A stretch of DNA of 64,000 nucleotides, from contig JASEVX010000001.1 in NCBI GenBank assembly GCA_031761405.1, positions 25,644,261 through 25,708,260 on the forward strand. Direction: 5' to 3'. This stretch comes from Serripes groenlandicus (Eukaryota; Mollusca; Bivalvia; Cardiida; Cardiidae). The notes beneath the pieces were generated by a model, which saw only the letters and a list, made by a program, of their open reading frames with translations, searched no databases and was not told the DNA's origin. How positions within the stretch are numbered: the stretch's first letter is position 1; each line of letters begins with the position of its first letter. Below, in pieces: positions 1-12,858 of this stretch. The position numbers were made by a program, and so were the translations under genes.

Positions 1-1378
1 ATAGAGCAAATCTGCGGACGCTATGATTTGTTGTAAAAAATGTTTAAATAAAGATGGGCAAATGTGTATAATTTGTTACATATGATCATATCCGGGGTTT
101 TCTTTGTAAATATATAATGTGTTTGATTGCTTTTATCAGTGATATAGATTAAACCAAAAATCGAGATCATGCTGAAATGGAATCTCTTTGTAAAGTGTTT
201 TAACGACTTTCCTCTTTATATCATATCTATAGATATCAATAACGAGAATTGATGGATTGATTTTCCGACAAGTAAATGTCTTTTGACGCATCTGCAGCGG
301 ACGAAATTTGAAAACATTGCAAGAATAGAATAGGTTGCTAGTAACTAGCCATATATTTTGCTTCAATTATATCCTCTCCTTTACAATCGATTGAAGGGTC
401 ATGGGTTCTAGTTATTGTTTGGCCTCTTCATTTTCTACTTTGTAACTTTCAACAGTTTTCCATGTGCCATACTACGAGGCAAATGATCCATGCAACATTC
501 TATTCTGTAGGGTACTTGGAAGGGGCAGAACAATTTAAATAACAAATAAACAATAAGTATATATATATATATATATATACAACACTTTTAATCTTAATTT
601 GTTTCTAGTAATTATATATATATACAACAATAATACTAATCTATAACAAATAAGTTAAATGTTTTTTTCTTGCTGTGTAAACAGTAAAAAGCAACATATA
701 TTGAAAACATTGTGGGAAAAGGAGAATTTGCTTATTTAAACAATTTCTTAATTCCCATAACCTTTCTTTACCGTCGTATAAACCAAATTTGTATTTGAAG
801 GCTGTTATAAGTAAAAAACTTAAATGTTTCCAATTTAATCACATATCTTATCATTATAATAGCCAAATAATTAACAAAAGTTACAATTAAAGTCCGCATC
901 TGTTGTCGAAATATCCACAGGTGCATTAACACAAGATTTGTGAAACCAATTTGTGCATATATCACATTGTACCATGACGGTATCGACATATCCCGGCAAG
1001 TTACAAATACATAAATGTATATGATAGGTTTATTGGGAAAAGGGGTTACATTTATAATTTGTTTGGAATGACACTCGTACACAATGGGAATTAACAGTGT
1101 ATGGTCACGCATCCTTAATTGATTTGGCAAGCTTAAACACCCTTTGAAGGAAACAGCGGCCAGCTTAGGTGTATACTGTAGAGTAAAATGGGGACGGCAC
1201 AGGTATTGGTTTTCTCTGGAGCATTTAATCCTTCTATAATGCAAATGAATTCAAAAGCCTCTGAAGTCTGAAGCATGTTTCTTTTAAAGTGCTCATATAA
1301 ATATTAGTACTGCCTTTTTCCACAATATTTTCTACATGATTTCAATTACTCTTTCATTTGGATAGATGTTTCTTTTTT
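1..1378. other. Unassigned AT-rich sequence
   Basis: I see no recognisable gene here. A short (AT)n microsatellite lies at about 557-579. A 158-codon open frame on the minus strand (768-1244) matches no family I know and has no flanking gene structure, so I treat it as chance. Confidence 0.5.
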
Positions 1379-2060
1379 AGCTCACCTGAGCACGAAGTGC
1401 TGAAAGTTAGTTATTGTGATCTCCTTTTGTCAGGCGTCTGTCGTCCGTCAACATCTTCTCCTCAGTAACGAGTGGGTCAATTGGGATGAAACTTCACAGA
1501 AAGCATCCTCTCATTGACCTCACCAGAATTCCTTCAAATGTTTGTGATTCATGCAGAACTATGGTTTCCATGGCAACGAAAATAAAATAACTTTAAAATT
1601 CTTCTTCTACCAAACTGGTTGGCAGATTTTCAAATTATTTTAAAGAAGTGTTCCTTGGCCGCCAGGGAGCGGGGCTTTTTTGCCTTATATGGCTATAGTG
1701 TTAACTCAAAAAAATCTTCTCCTCCAAAAGTGTCAGGCCGATTTTCAAATAATTTCGTAGAAATGTTCCTAGGGTGACCCTCTATCAGATTCCTTCCAGC
1801 CAAGTTGATTGGTCGAAAAACATGGCCGCCAGCGGGCGGGGCTTTTTTTGCCTAATATGGCTATAGTAAAAACTTGAACAATCTTCTCCTCCGAAAGTGT
1901 CTGGCCAATTTTCAATTCTTTTTGTAGAAATATTCATTGGGAGACCATCTATCAGATTCCTCCAAGCCATGTTGATTGGTCGAAAAACATGGCCGCCAGG
2001 GGCAGGGCTATTCGGCCTTATATGGCTATAGTGAAAACTTGAAAAATCTCTTGTTAAGCA
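1379..2060 (+). repeat. Composite dispersed repeat with 167-bp internal units
   Basis: The left end reads AGCTCACCTGAGCACGAAG, the start shared by the long composite repeats elsewhere in this window. The body contains three diverged copies of one unit. The core GGCCGCCAG starts at 1657, 1824 and 1991, an exact spacing of 167 bp. Each unit also carries a TATGGCTATAGT core, an AATCTTCTCCTCC core and a CTATCAGATTCC core. A related truncated copy lies at about 62,700-63,010. No coding capacity is evident. Confidence 0.85.
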
Positions 2061-2530
2061 GGAAGCTTTTGAGTAAGATTTTAGAAAACCCTTGGTCAAT
2101 TGTGATTTTTTTTGTAACAAAAATTGGTAAATACTATAATGAGTGAGTCGGGGCCATAATGGTTATCCATTTGTTTTACATGTCTTTGAAACTTGGAAAT
2201 TAAATATAATATTCACATGTATGTCTCATGATTTATTTTTATAGACAACTAAAATGGCATTTAATTTAACGGATGCGTCATTTATTCTTTTACCCGAAGT
2301 TGTAATATTTATAAACAATGCATAGTTTATAAATCACACATCTATGCAAAGGCAAATGTTTGAACAGTTTTATGTACCCAAACAAATGCAGTGCCTTCAG
2401 CGCTTTGATTTTATATCGGTTTTTGTTTTCTTATAACTGTTTAAGAGTCTTTTATCTTATGTCTAACTTGGCACGGATTTTTGACATATACATTAACTAA
2501 CCTCCTATACGCATATCTACCCTTTTCTCT

Positions 2531-2624
<94 letters not shown>

Positions 2625-2927
2625 TTTTCTCTCTATCTCTCTCTCCCTCTCTCCCTCCTCTCTTCTCTCTCTCTCTATTTCGCTCTCTCTCTCTCTATTT
2701 CGCTCTCTCTCTCTCTATTTCGCTCTCTCTCTCTCTCTCTCTCTCTCCGCTCTCCCTCCTCTCTTCTCTCTCTCTCTATCTCTATCTCCTCTCTCCCTCC
2801 TCTCTTCTCTCTCTCTCTTCGCGCTCTCTCAGGCTCTCTATCTTGTTTCTCTCTATATATCTCTCTCCTCTTTCCCTCCTCTCTTATCTCTCTCTCTCTC
2901 TCTCTCTCCGCTCTCCCTCCTCTCCCT

Positions 2928-2990
<63 letters not shown>

Positions 2991-2993
2991 TCC

Positions 2994-3051
<58 letters not shown>
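2531..3051 (+). repeat. Long interrupted (CT)n tract
   Basis: About 520 bp of almost pure pyrimidine (CT)n. Embedded higher-order motifs include a 20-bp unit containing CTATTTCGCTCTC repeated three times at about 2671-2730, and a recurring CTCCCTCCTCTCTTCTC block at about 2651, 2752 and 2789. It makes long Leu/Ser open frames that are artefacts. A tract like this is purine/pyrimidine mirror-symmetric and can adopt triplex structure. Confidence 0.97.
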
Positions 3052-3056
<5 letters not shown>

Positions 3057-3059
3057 CAA

Positions 3060-4368
3060 AGGACTATCATAGTTACTCGAACTTAAAATAATATTTCGAG
3101 TAATAAAATGCGTATGATGTCACTAGATGATACAACTTTGTACGACCAGACGCTGTGTAACGGTGAAGCGATGTTCTCTGATAGGCCGTACGTAGTATAT
3201 CATGTAAGTGTGTGTCACTGTAAATAGTGCAGTTTTAACTGATAGTCGTTATCTTAAATGGTAACATCATCCGCGACTAGTCTATATTCAGGGTTCGCAT
3301 ATCTATGAAAACTCTTTATAAATAAAAGCATGATATTGAATAGGGTTTGCACATATTGTGAGAAAAAAGACAATTGCTCATTAGATATGTCAAAGGCCTA
3401 TAATATATGACCGGAGTTTTATGTTATAGGACTATAAATATGTCCAAAGCTCTTCCGCTAAACACGCGTCCAGTTGTCCTTCATGTGGGAAAAGGAACCA
3501 TTGCAATCACGTTTAAATGTAACATATTGGACTAATCCTTAATAAGTCACATTTACTTAATTTATAAACAAAAATTACAGTTATGCTAAATGGTAATGGT
3601 GTTTGTTTATACAAATGGAAAACACTTTGTGCGCCATACGGTTTTATTTAATGCTCAACAATGAGATACTGAGTTCTATCAGTGAGATATAATCCAAATC
3701 ACCCACACTGTGAGTGATATAGGTATGACGTAATTTTTCTAGTTTCCGGTCATGTTATACTACACACGTTTATATATAAAAAGAAATACGTAATGGGTAT
3801 ATTATTAGATCGGATACAAGCATTGTCATGTGATAAATATACCCATGTATAATTCCGTATTCCGTAAATTTAACAAATCGGACTTATTGTCATTGCCTGA
3901 CATTGTGTAGTAAACAAATACATTCACACAGATTCGTCCGCGTGTGAACAGGTCCGAAGACATCAAATAGTTCCATTATTTCATCATCAATTATCATAAA
4001 ATAAAAAGAAAATGTGTTTGTTTTGAGTGGATATGGAATATATTTCAAATCGAAGTGATACAATTTAACATTTTCAATTGTAGCACTTCTCGATGAGATA
4101 TATTCCTAAACTAGTCCTAAACTAGTCAGCTGTGTAAACCGAAGCACTCTGATCAGTATCCAATCTGCTCACCAGAATGTTATAGAACGCATGGGTGACA
4201 AATATCATTACGTCTGGAAATGTATAAGTTTTGATACAACACATTTTTTAAAGCAGTCAGCTTTAAGTGATGCGTCAAAAGCCGTCTAAACAGGAAAATA
4301 TAAAAGAAGAAATATACACACAACCAGGGACACTATATTACATATATAAAGTTCGATCAATGATCTTA
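3060..4368. other. Unassigned AT-rich sequence
   Basis: No gene or clear repeat is recognised. A minor tandem repeat of CCTAAACTAGT occurs twice at about 4106-4127. Confidence 0.5.
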
Positions 4369-4369
4369 T

Positions 4370-4500
4370 AGGTTATTGCATCAGTATGGGAAAATATTGT
4401 GTTGGACGAGTTCCTTCGGCTGAGTTGCCCGAGCTTGCGAGGGCACTCCGCCGAAGGAACGAGTCCAACACAATAGATTCCCATAATCATGCAATAACCT
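4370..4500. repeat. Foldback element with about 52-bp arms
   Basis: Two inverted arms (about 4370-4422 and 4449-4500) pair with only a handful of mismatches around a loop of about 25 bases. The outer ends read AGGTTATTGCAT and ATGCAATAACCT. The inner parts carry GTTGGACGAGTTCCTTCGGC and the reverse complement of a near copy. There is no coding potential. It looks like a small foldback MITE or a remnant of a larger element. Confidence 0.88.
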
Positions 4501-4502
4501 TT

Positions 4503-5645
4503 TTATTGTATAATTTGATATTGGCTATTTAAAATGTGTCGTTTTGTTTGTTTTAAACACGTCACACTTATTAGAAATTTAACAGTCGTTTTGGATTGCT
4601 CAGATAAATAAACATTAACGATATATCGCGCATTTATACTCTCCTTTACGCTGGTTGCTAAGGTCGCGGAAAATATAATTTACGAACCGCCATTGTTGTC
4701 GACTCGAAATTGGAATCGTCGACAAAATGATGTGTAACGCCTTTTCTAACAGTGTTTTTCATTAAGAACTCGTGTATTATCTTATTCTTGTATTTACGCC
4801 TGGACATTTGTTTTTTTATTACGATTTAGATGCCCCTTTAAAAGGGCCTTTTGACCTCGCAGTATGTTCAGTAAAGCGAACACACATCTGTGATATACAT
4901 ATAAAGGCTACTGCGTTGATAAACCTTCACATCGGAGGATAACAAAACAAATCTGAAGACCTACCTTTAAAACAATCATTTGCTTATTCATCCTAGCAGT
5001 TATGAATCCCTCTTTATTTGTTGATACACTTATAATAGATCGTCAACGACAATCAAAACAACACTCGAGCAATATTATTGATGTACACGTCACATTATTA
5101 CGTCAGAAACTACGTACGTATTTACTAGCATAGCTAACGCTATAAATAGACCAGATTGGGTTTTGTGTATGTCTATCGATTTTTCACTACGTGTCATCTA
5201 TAAAAGATGTACCAAACAATGTACTACGAACCGTATAAGCACAACTTTTCCCTAGGACTATCAGAGAATCGAACCTTGAGCAGATCACATATGTAAACTG
5301 ATTCAAGTCCCGTCTACATTGATACACAGCCTAAACAACACAGCTGTTTTTTTTATTTCATTTATATTTGTTAATATGCCTAATTAGTTGTTTTAACCAT
5401 TTAATGGCTTCACTTGCCTGCGATGCACTAAGCCCTGACAGTAACAAAGTAGAAGTAGAAGTTAGCTGGATCTCTAAATCACGAAAGGTTGGATGAGAGC
5501 GCTTTGTAACGTTAGTGTATGGAAATAGTTCCGTCCTTAGCGTCACGTGAAAACGATTCAGTGCAATATCAACCCGTGCAATATCAAATGATATTGCATC
5601 CTTTGTTCATATGGAAACAAGAGGGAACAATATCAAAGTATACAA
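4503..5645. other. Unassigned sequence
   Basis: No convincing gene. A short inverted pair TTGTCGAC / GTCGACAA occurs near 4695-4725. Confidence 0.45.
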
Positions 5646-5647
5646 TA

Positions 5648-6200
5648 ATTTATAATATAACATTGAAATGTGTTTATAACGGCAATATAGAACACAGGGC
5701 GGTCCAACGTATAGCATGATTTCTTAAATTTGACTTTATTGACCACAATTTTGTTAAATTTCATCGCATTTTTTATCATTTTTTCTCTGACAATATTAGA
5801 TTCTTCATTGCATACAACAAGTTTGTAAAAATAATTTAAACCAAGATTGATCATTTAACTTTTACAATCTGACCTTTCAATGTATTTACAAAGGCCACAT
5901 TGAACAGTAAATGGTGTTTTGCATAGCCCCGATTCGTTATTTTGACAAAATGGTCGTCATCTTTTTTTAAATTCATCGCATTTTTTCACAATTTTTCACA
6001 AACAATTCTAGAAAATTATCGGCAAACATCAGCTATATTTAAAGGTTTAGGACAAAGTTTGACCATTGATCTTTTATAATATAACATTTAAATGTGTTTC
6101 TAACGGCAATATAGAACACAGGGCGGTCCTACACATAGCCTGTACTCTTCGGTTTGAATTTTTTGACCACAATTTTGTGGAAAAAAATCGACTTCAAAAA
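5648..6200 (+). repeat. Direct duplication, unit spacing about 423 bp
   Basis: The segment starting TTTATAATATAACATT at 5648 recurs at about 6071. Both copies share the cores AACGGCAATATAGAACACAG and TGACCACAATTTTGT. A third partial piece, with AAATTCATCGCATTTTTT, lies near 5970. The short open frames at 5519-5719 and 6066-6254 come from these two copies and are not genes. Confidence 0.75.
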
Positions 6201-6770
6201 CTCATCGCAATAACTATCATTTTTTGTTTAAATACAAGCTCAAAGTTAATGTAAATGTAAGAAAAAAAAAATAGAAATTATGTTATGTACTTACATTCTC
6301 GGTTATTCCTTTTTAAACTTATTAATTTTAATAAAACATCCGTCTATCTACATCGATAGCCATCGCGGAAATGAATTTACGAAGTGGATAATGACCAGAT
6401 GGGCTAATGTCCGCTTTTCTTACAGCGAGGCGAAGATAACGGAGCTTATCGATTCGCTTCATATCCCTGTAATATAGTGTCCCTGACACAACTATAGGCT
6501 CAAAGTCTGTGCTTTGCGCTTCCACTTGGCACATGTCAGGGAGTCGGCCAATTTGTGTTACTGGAGTAAAATACAGCACTGCTTGTGGACCACTGCCCAA
6601 AATACAGCTACCCATTCTCATAGCATCACGTGACGGGTTATGGCGGGTTGTACATGTCTGTCATCTCCCGTTTCCACAGTGATTATTTATTATATTTACC
6701 TTCATTATAGAAATGTACAAAATTTGTCCACATTTGTTTTTCAAAATCGTTTACTACAGATATGGTGTAT
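6200..6770. other. Unassigned sequence
   Basis: Nothing recognisable. Overlapping short frames on both strands near 6280-6620 look like chance. Confidence 0.4.
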
Positions 6771-6950
6771 GTTGGGAAGTGACCGTCTCGGGTGCGAGAG
6801 ATCGCGGGGTTCGATCCTCGGTCGGGTCATTCCAAAGATTTAAGTAACGACTGCCCTCCTTGGTCTTTAGGATTGTGGGTTAGCATCACGACTGGCTGGC
6901 TGGTGTCAGGATATAAAGGGAACAGGGGTCATTAAAACCTAGGCCATTAG
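6771..6950 (+). mobile_element. tRNA-derived SINE remnant (second SINE family)
   Basis: A tRNA B-box-like GGGGTTCGATCCTCGG lies at about 6806-6822. The sequence after it (ATTCCAAAG...GACTGCCCTCCTT...CTGGCTGGTGTCAGGATA) parallels the better preserved SINE at 45,052. The A-box half is poor. This is not a functional tRNA gene. Confidence 0.55.
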
Positions 6951-6954
6951 GTCA

Positions 6955-7625
6955 AATTAAGGAGTTATTGTAATACTCTATAGGTAGCATTTCTCATCCG
7001 GTCTTCATGAAAGTACATAGGAACATGTAAACCTACTAAATATTGGTTATGTTTGAACCTGGGTTACGAGGGGCCAAATATTAAGTCACAAGGTCAAAAT
7101 TATTGTATTAATTGGAACACTCTATAGGTCACATTTCTCATCCAAGGCACACCTTGTGAATACTCTAGAGACCACATGTTTTTTATTCAATGTTCATGAC
7201 AGTTCATCAGAACATAAATTTCCATTGGAACTTGGGCACATGGGTTCAAACACTATGTCACTAAGTCAAATTAAACAAATACCTATCAACATACTACAGC
7301 ATACATTTTAACCCAATCTATATGAATTTAAATCAGAACTTTCATTGCAATCAAATATAGGTCACGTCCAAAACTGGTTGATGTCGGGTTTAAAACTTGG
7401 TCACGGAGGCATTGAGGTCAATGTTTACGTGTGAATATCTTAGATACAGCGTTTTTTTCAAAAATCTCAACTGTAATTGATCAGGATATCCATCTACACC
7501 TAATATCGGTCAAGTTTGAATCTGTGTCATATGGATCCAAAACCATGTTACTAGTTAAACAATTAACCAAACTTTGAGAAAATATAATAGATCACACTAT
7601 TAACCCAGAACATTCGTCACCATCA
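6955..7625 (+). repeat. Diverged periodic dispersed repeat, about 145-bp units
   Basis: Repeated cores resembling ACTCTATAGGTCACATTTCTCATCC begin at about 6974 and 7119, with a weaker one near 7162. Blocks resembling GTCACTAAGTCAAATTAA alternate with them. The arrangement resembles the interior of the composite repeat at 45,607-46,749. Confidence 0.6.
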
Positions 7626-8654
7626 ACTCTCTGGCAAGCGAGAACGTTCGTGGGAAAAACATAAGTTGGCATATTTGTTTAAGTGTAATCCGGTAAATCT
7701 TACATTAATGCAACACTTTTTTAATGAAAGTTCTCTAGAAAGCATAAACAGCAATTCCCTTTTTTACAACCCTGTGTCGGTAGACTAACCCCAATTTAAG
7801 GTTTATAATCATTCAATGAATCAGGTATTAGCCGATGATAATAAAGCTCATCTTGATTTGCAGAAAATGGCACGAGCATTGGATCATAGTACTTAATATA
7901 ACAATTATCATTTTACTACTTATCACCGTCATCAATACATGCAAAACAAACACAACTAACAATTCACTGTTAGTTGAAGTTACAAATGGCAAAACCTCAG
8001 TACAAATTTCACTAACAAATCTTACATTAAGTCCCACATACTGGAAAATAAAAGTACCTCCGAATACTGAAACAATAACGTGGGCTGTGGGTACCAATTG
8101 TGCGGTTTTGAAGTCGGAAATAAATTATCGGGTCAAACTTTACATGTCAATACTGTTCATAAAATTAACCCAATTGTGGCAAGAAATGTCTACTACCTAC
8201 TGTGCATATTCCTTCATCCAACATGATAAAGTATTAATACCTTTACAGAACCGATAACAAATGCTTGACAAATTGAATCACAAGAGCACCTACTGATGTA
8301 AGAGTGATATAACAATGTATTTCTTAATTTTAGACTGTAGGTTTTAGATGTATAAATATATTTTGCCATCGACTTTAAGTTAGTGTTGCAATACTCATAT
8401 GCTGTATGCAATTATTCATTGAAGGTATTTTTAACACTACTTGATCCGTTGATATATTGTACATCACGAATCCTTTTCTTATGCACTTTATAGAATTAAA
8501 GTAAAAGGAGGGGGTGGTGTTGTGCGCTAAAAAGTGTATGTACTTTAATTATACTTTTGTTATACTGTTTTAGCTCAAATGTTTTAATGTATATTTTTTC
8601 ATTTTACCTTGTCAATTATATCAAACTGAAATATTAATGTACACATATATCAAT
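7626..8654. other. Unassigned sequence
   Basis: A 140-codon plus-strand frame (7835-8257) has one hydrophobic stretch near residues 17-36 but no recognisable domain, and its antisense strand is also open. I do not call it a gene. Confidence 0.4.
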
Positions 8655-9088
8655 TCAATTCAATATATTTTATTGGCATATAACAAAAACATGTTGTCGC
8701 CAAAATTTAAAATACCTTTGTCGGTTTATAGTTTACATATTTATTACAATTTTACATACTTTTAAGATTCGCTAAGTAAATATATTCCTTTATCCTAATG
8801 CCTCTCTTATGTTTAGTAATTGGTAATAATGACAAATTTAAGAATATCTGTGGAACAGGCCAACAAGGCTGCAAACAGCTGCGACATATGAGTGGCATAA
8901 CCTGTTAACATTTTGGGAACAATGAATATATGTGTTAGGGTACATTCCAAGAACTTTTCTCAAGACAGACTCATCATCGCTGTCGCTGGTGAGCTCGTTA
9001 TATAATGAGTGGCCGTTGAGTTGTTTGACTGAATCAAGGAATGCGATACGTAAGGAGCATGTGGCTTGACAGGGTGCTACGTAATGAC
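8655..9088 (-). mobile_element. 3' end of non-LTR retrotransposon
   Basis: Read on the minus strand, this stretch ends in CCAATAAAATA followed by a short TTGAATTGAATTG tail. That is a polyadenylation-like signal plus a simple-repeat tail, as is common at CR1/L2-type LINE 3' ends. It lies directly downstream of the LINE coding remnants. Confidence 0.65.
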
Positions 9089-11650
9089 TTACACAGTCGT
9101 AATGAGTAACTTGGTCACAGAGCGGACAAATGCTTTTGACACGATATATGCAGAGCGTAGTTTCTCGGTTGTGGATGCTATATTCCAGACAGTCGCTATT
9201 TTTCGGGAGGGATGAATTATGCGGAAACGCGCGTAATCTCTTTCTTGCGTAAATTGTTCTCTCATTGATTGGTCTTCATGCGTTTTGATAACATTACGGA
9301 TGGTGTTTTTCCATGATGTTTTACTGGGGAAAGTTTTGTTACACATGTATATTTGTATGAAGTTGGTAATGTTATATTTTCTTAGTAGGCAGTATATATC
9401 TGGCACAAAACCTCAAACTTGAGATGGCTTTATAGTATGCATTTACAACGTGAATAAGAATATAGCTTTAACAATAGAGCTTGATGAACTGGAGATCATC
9501 TTTTGCAAAAAATGTTAACTTTCGAATATGAATGACAGAGTTTAATGGATATATGCCTAGCATGGATTCTGTTATATGCGACCTGATTCTGTTAGGGTAC
9601 CCTTGGAATTTTTTCAATGTGGAGTTCTGGAACTTGTTATTTGTCCTACATCATGATTGTTCATATTTGATCAAATTTCGCACCCGTAAAGTATTGTCGA
9701 TATGAGTACTTTTTTGTATAAGTTACAGGAGATGACGGGGTTTACTCCCTTTGGTCTTAACCCTACACTGGTATATGCGTAGTAAGCTGCTCTCCCCTTT
9801 TAAATAGCTGTTTTGATAGAGTTTGCATTATTTCGTTTGCTGGTCAGTGTAGTTCCCAAATGAACAACAGACTGGCAGGTTTTGACTGCGTTGCCATTTA
9901 ACAGGAAATTAGGTCTATGTGTGCGTCTTTTTAATGGATGTACATCGAATGTGATTGCAACAGTTTTGTCAGTGTTGTATTGAAAACCCCATTGTCTTGC
10001 ATATCGGCTAGAAGGGCTTGCATATTGCGTGGGTTGAGTGCTGTAATTGTGATATCCGCTGCTAGTGTTGGGCATCCTGAGTCAATATTACCCACTTTCG
10101 CTGCTAGGTTGCATTGTTGCAATTGAACTAAAAGCTCATTTATGAATACCATATACATAAGTCCGGAACTTGACCCACCTTGCCTAATGCTTTGATTGAC
10201 ATGGAACCACTGGGATAAGTGACCGTTCACAACCGCGCTTTCTATGTTTTGATAAGATTTTGCTATGACTCGCCAGAGCTTACCCGTTACTCACATTTCG
10301 TAAAGTTTAATGAGGAAAGCGTCATGGCGAACTGTGTCAAATGCGTATTTGGTGTCAAGGAGAACTGCATGTATGTCATTTTCCGAGGCTAAGTTGTAAT
10401 CGATTGTCTCTTGTAAGACGTAGGACGCGGTTGTACAGCCTAGGCCGATCTGGAATCCGTGCTGATACGGATGTGGGAAGGGATTGTTTATGGATTGTGT
10501 GTAATCCCATAACCGATGGCAGTACGATTTTTCAAATAATTTGTAGAGAGTACTTAGAAGTGTTATAGGGCGGTAGTGAGATACATCTGTATGCTTCTTA
10601 CCATTTCCTTTGAAAATAGGTATGATTAGGCCTTTATTTCACTCTGTCGGTAAATTGAATAATTTTGTGATATACAATACTAATTTGTCTCCTCCATGTA
10701 TTATGTGTTCGTTAAAAATATGATCATTACCTGGCGATTTTTCCTTCTTAATCGTTTTAACTTGCTTTCTGATTTCCATTGTTTCAAAAAGGCTGTCTAT
10801 TATTAGGTTGGGAGTTTGGGATGTAGATTGACGTTCATATGCATCAAGGCTCTTCAGAATGCTCTTCAATAATGTTTGGATTGGGTGTGTATACCTTTTT
10901 GAAATGCTGGGCAAAAGCGTTAGCCATAGGTTCATTTTCACTGATCGCACAGTTATTAATATTAAGTTCGGTGATGTGTTATGTTTTGTGGTCGTTTTAC
11001 GTTTTTTGACCAAATGCCAAAATAGTTTTATATCTACTTCGTCTGCTCGTTCGAGTTGGCGAAACGAATTTTGTAGGAGATTGTTACTAGCCCTCCGTTG
11101 AGTGCTTCTGAAGTTGCATTTTGCCGCTTTATATGCTTTGTAGTGAGCATTGCTTGAGTTCCGGGATCGGCCGGCTTTGATCCTCTCGACTCTAGATTTC
11201 CGTGATATTGTATGCGCTTGTTTAACTTCCTGTGACCAGTAAGGCTTGGAATGGGGGTTTGTTTTATTCTTGGGGATAGTTTTGTTCGTGAACTAGGGTA
11301 TTATAAATATTATCTATGACTTGACCAGTATTACATAGTTTTATCTCGATTTCTTCTAGTCAATACGCGAGGTCATTTTGGTAATCAATAAGTACCGCGG
11401 GACTTGCTTTACGCCACGCGACATATTTTGGGGATACTTGACATGCCGTTTCTATCTTGATCGGGTCATGATCACATATTCTCAGCGAAAGGCAAATGGA
11501 TAGATGATCGGAAGCCACAGCGATTGAGCTGTTATCTATGACGTCACATTTTTCAAAGATTTTTTCAGTATTTTTGTTACACAGGATATAATCTTTTGTT
11601 GTTTGGTATGTGTTGTATGTATACATACCGGTTTGACTCGTGATGTTTAA
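9089..11650 (-). pseudogene. Dead 5'-truncated LINE (endonuclease + reverse transcriptase)
   Basis: Minus-strand reading frames give, in order, the pieces of a non-LTR retrotransposon ORF2. The 3' end of an apurinic-type endonuclease lies at 11,360-11,626 (TTKDYILC, then SDHLSICLSL). Reverse transcriptase entry motifs follow at about 10,600-11,013 (KKEKSPGNDHIFNEH, then GLIIPIFKGNGK and YRPITLL). Motif A is near 10,330-10,365 (DTKYAFDTV), and motif B is in 9,931-10,230 (SIRQGGSSSGL). The catalytic Y-x-D-D box is replaced by LAADI. The frames are broken by stops, including a TGA where the motif expects Trp just after LPTE, and by frameshifts. The 5' end stops inside the endonuclease, which is typical of incomplete reverse transcription. 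It is close in style to CR1/Jockey-group LINEs, but the clade is uncertain. Confidence 0.9.
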
Positions 11651-12858
11651 AGGAATACGCTTTGCTCAGATTAAAACTATATGACTAAATAGCACTACAG
11701 TAATGTATCATTTTGATGCAATTAACTTTCTTTTAAAAGCTTGCACTACCAAGATATATGCTTTTAAAGTTTGTGTTTTCACGTCGGTATCGATAGCCTA
11801 TGGGCGCCGCCATCTTTGCTTATAATCAACTTCCTGTGACGTCAGTTACACACTTCCGATTATCACTGTATGGATTACTAAATTTTCAGATTGCTATCTT
11901 ATCTTAGGTATAGGTCAAAAATGGCCGAATGCGTAAAAGGCCAGTCCAAAAAGGCCGATTATAGGTCCAGATAGAAAGGCCAATTTCCCAAAATGTCTGG
12001 TCCAAAAAGGCCGATTATGAGGAAGGACCACTTTTTGAAGTTTAATGGTGTAAATATTGTATTCATGTATGTTTGTTTTAGATTATTAATTCATCATAGT
12101 GGGGCGATAAAGTTATCCGTGTTATAATTGATTACAGTTTGCTTTGAATGTTTATTTAAACTTCTTTAATAAGATAGTTTGAGAAGTTTGAGAACGTTAT
12201 TGCCGTTAATTTATTGAATTAGATAATAGAGAAGTTTGAGAACGTAATTGCCGTTAATTTAATTTATCAGTAGAAAAAGGCGATGGAAGGTAAACAAAAA
12301 CACGACCTTGGCATGTGTAAAAAACATTAGAAATTAGAAAATTCTATAAAGTATAATCATTGCAAACAGTTGAAAACATAATGGTAATGTTGAAAACATT
12401 ACGGTAAAAGGAGAAACTGCTAATTTTGAGCAATGTCTCCTTTATTCACGATGTTTTTCAAGTCGTCTGCTACAAACACAAAACTTTCAAAAGATTTATT
12501 TGTTTGTTAAAGAATGAATTGTAAAATAATTTCTCACAAACCTGCATAAAAATCCCTTATAATCCAAATGAAATCGTCCAATTTCACAAACACAAAAGGT
12601 CACAGATTTTAACACCGAATTTTGGGAGAGCCTATGGGAAATGCTTACGTCATAGCGCGTGTGGATTTTACTCAAATGAACCGCGTCAGCACAAATTCCG
12701 CATTTGGATAGTTTCAGTGTTAATTTCATAATAAGATCAAATTGCATATTTGTGTGGTATTTTTTTGGTCATGAATCTTTCCAAGAAACGTACAGTGTGA
12801 TTCACAACTAAAAAGCAAACACAACAATTCATGATCAGTCTGATCTCTGCCTGCAAGG
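11651..12858. other. Unassigned sequence with small local repeats
   Basis: GTCCAAAAAGGCCGATTAT occurs twice (about 11,945 and 12,000). A 35-bp unit containing GAGAAGTTTGAGAACGT occurs twice at about 12,181-12,262. A decayed TTAA-family MITE interior, with GTTGAAAACAT and AGTCGTCTGCT, is visible at about 12,368-12,475. No gene is recognised. Confidence 0.5.

Noticed and set aside
768..1244. 158-codon minus-strand frame
   Set aside because: No recognisable domain, AT-driven composition, no flanking exon or promoter signal.
2481..3086. 201-codon Leu/Ser-rich open frame
   Set aside because: It is the translation of the (CT)n tract. All CT frames lack stops, so openness carries no information.
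6640..6843. 67-codon frame near a tRNA-like B box
   Set aside because: Part of a SINE remnant, not a gene.
7835..8257. 140-codon frame with a hydrophobic segment
   Set aside because: Antisense is also open, no homologous motif, single hydrophobic stretch of AT-rich codons. Chance is the simpler reading.
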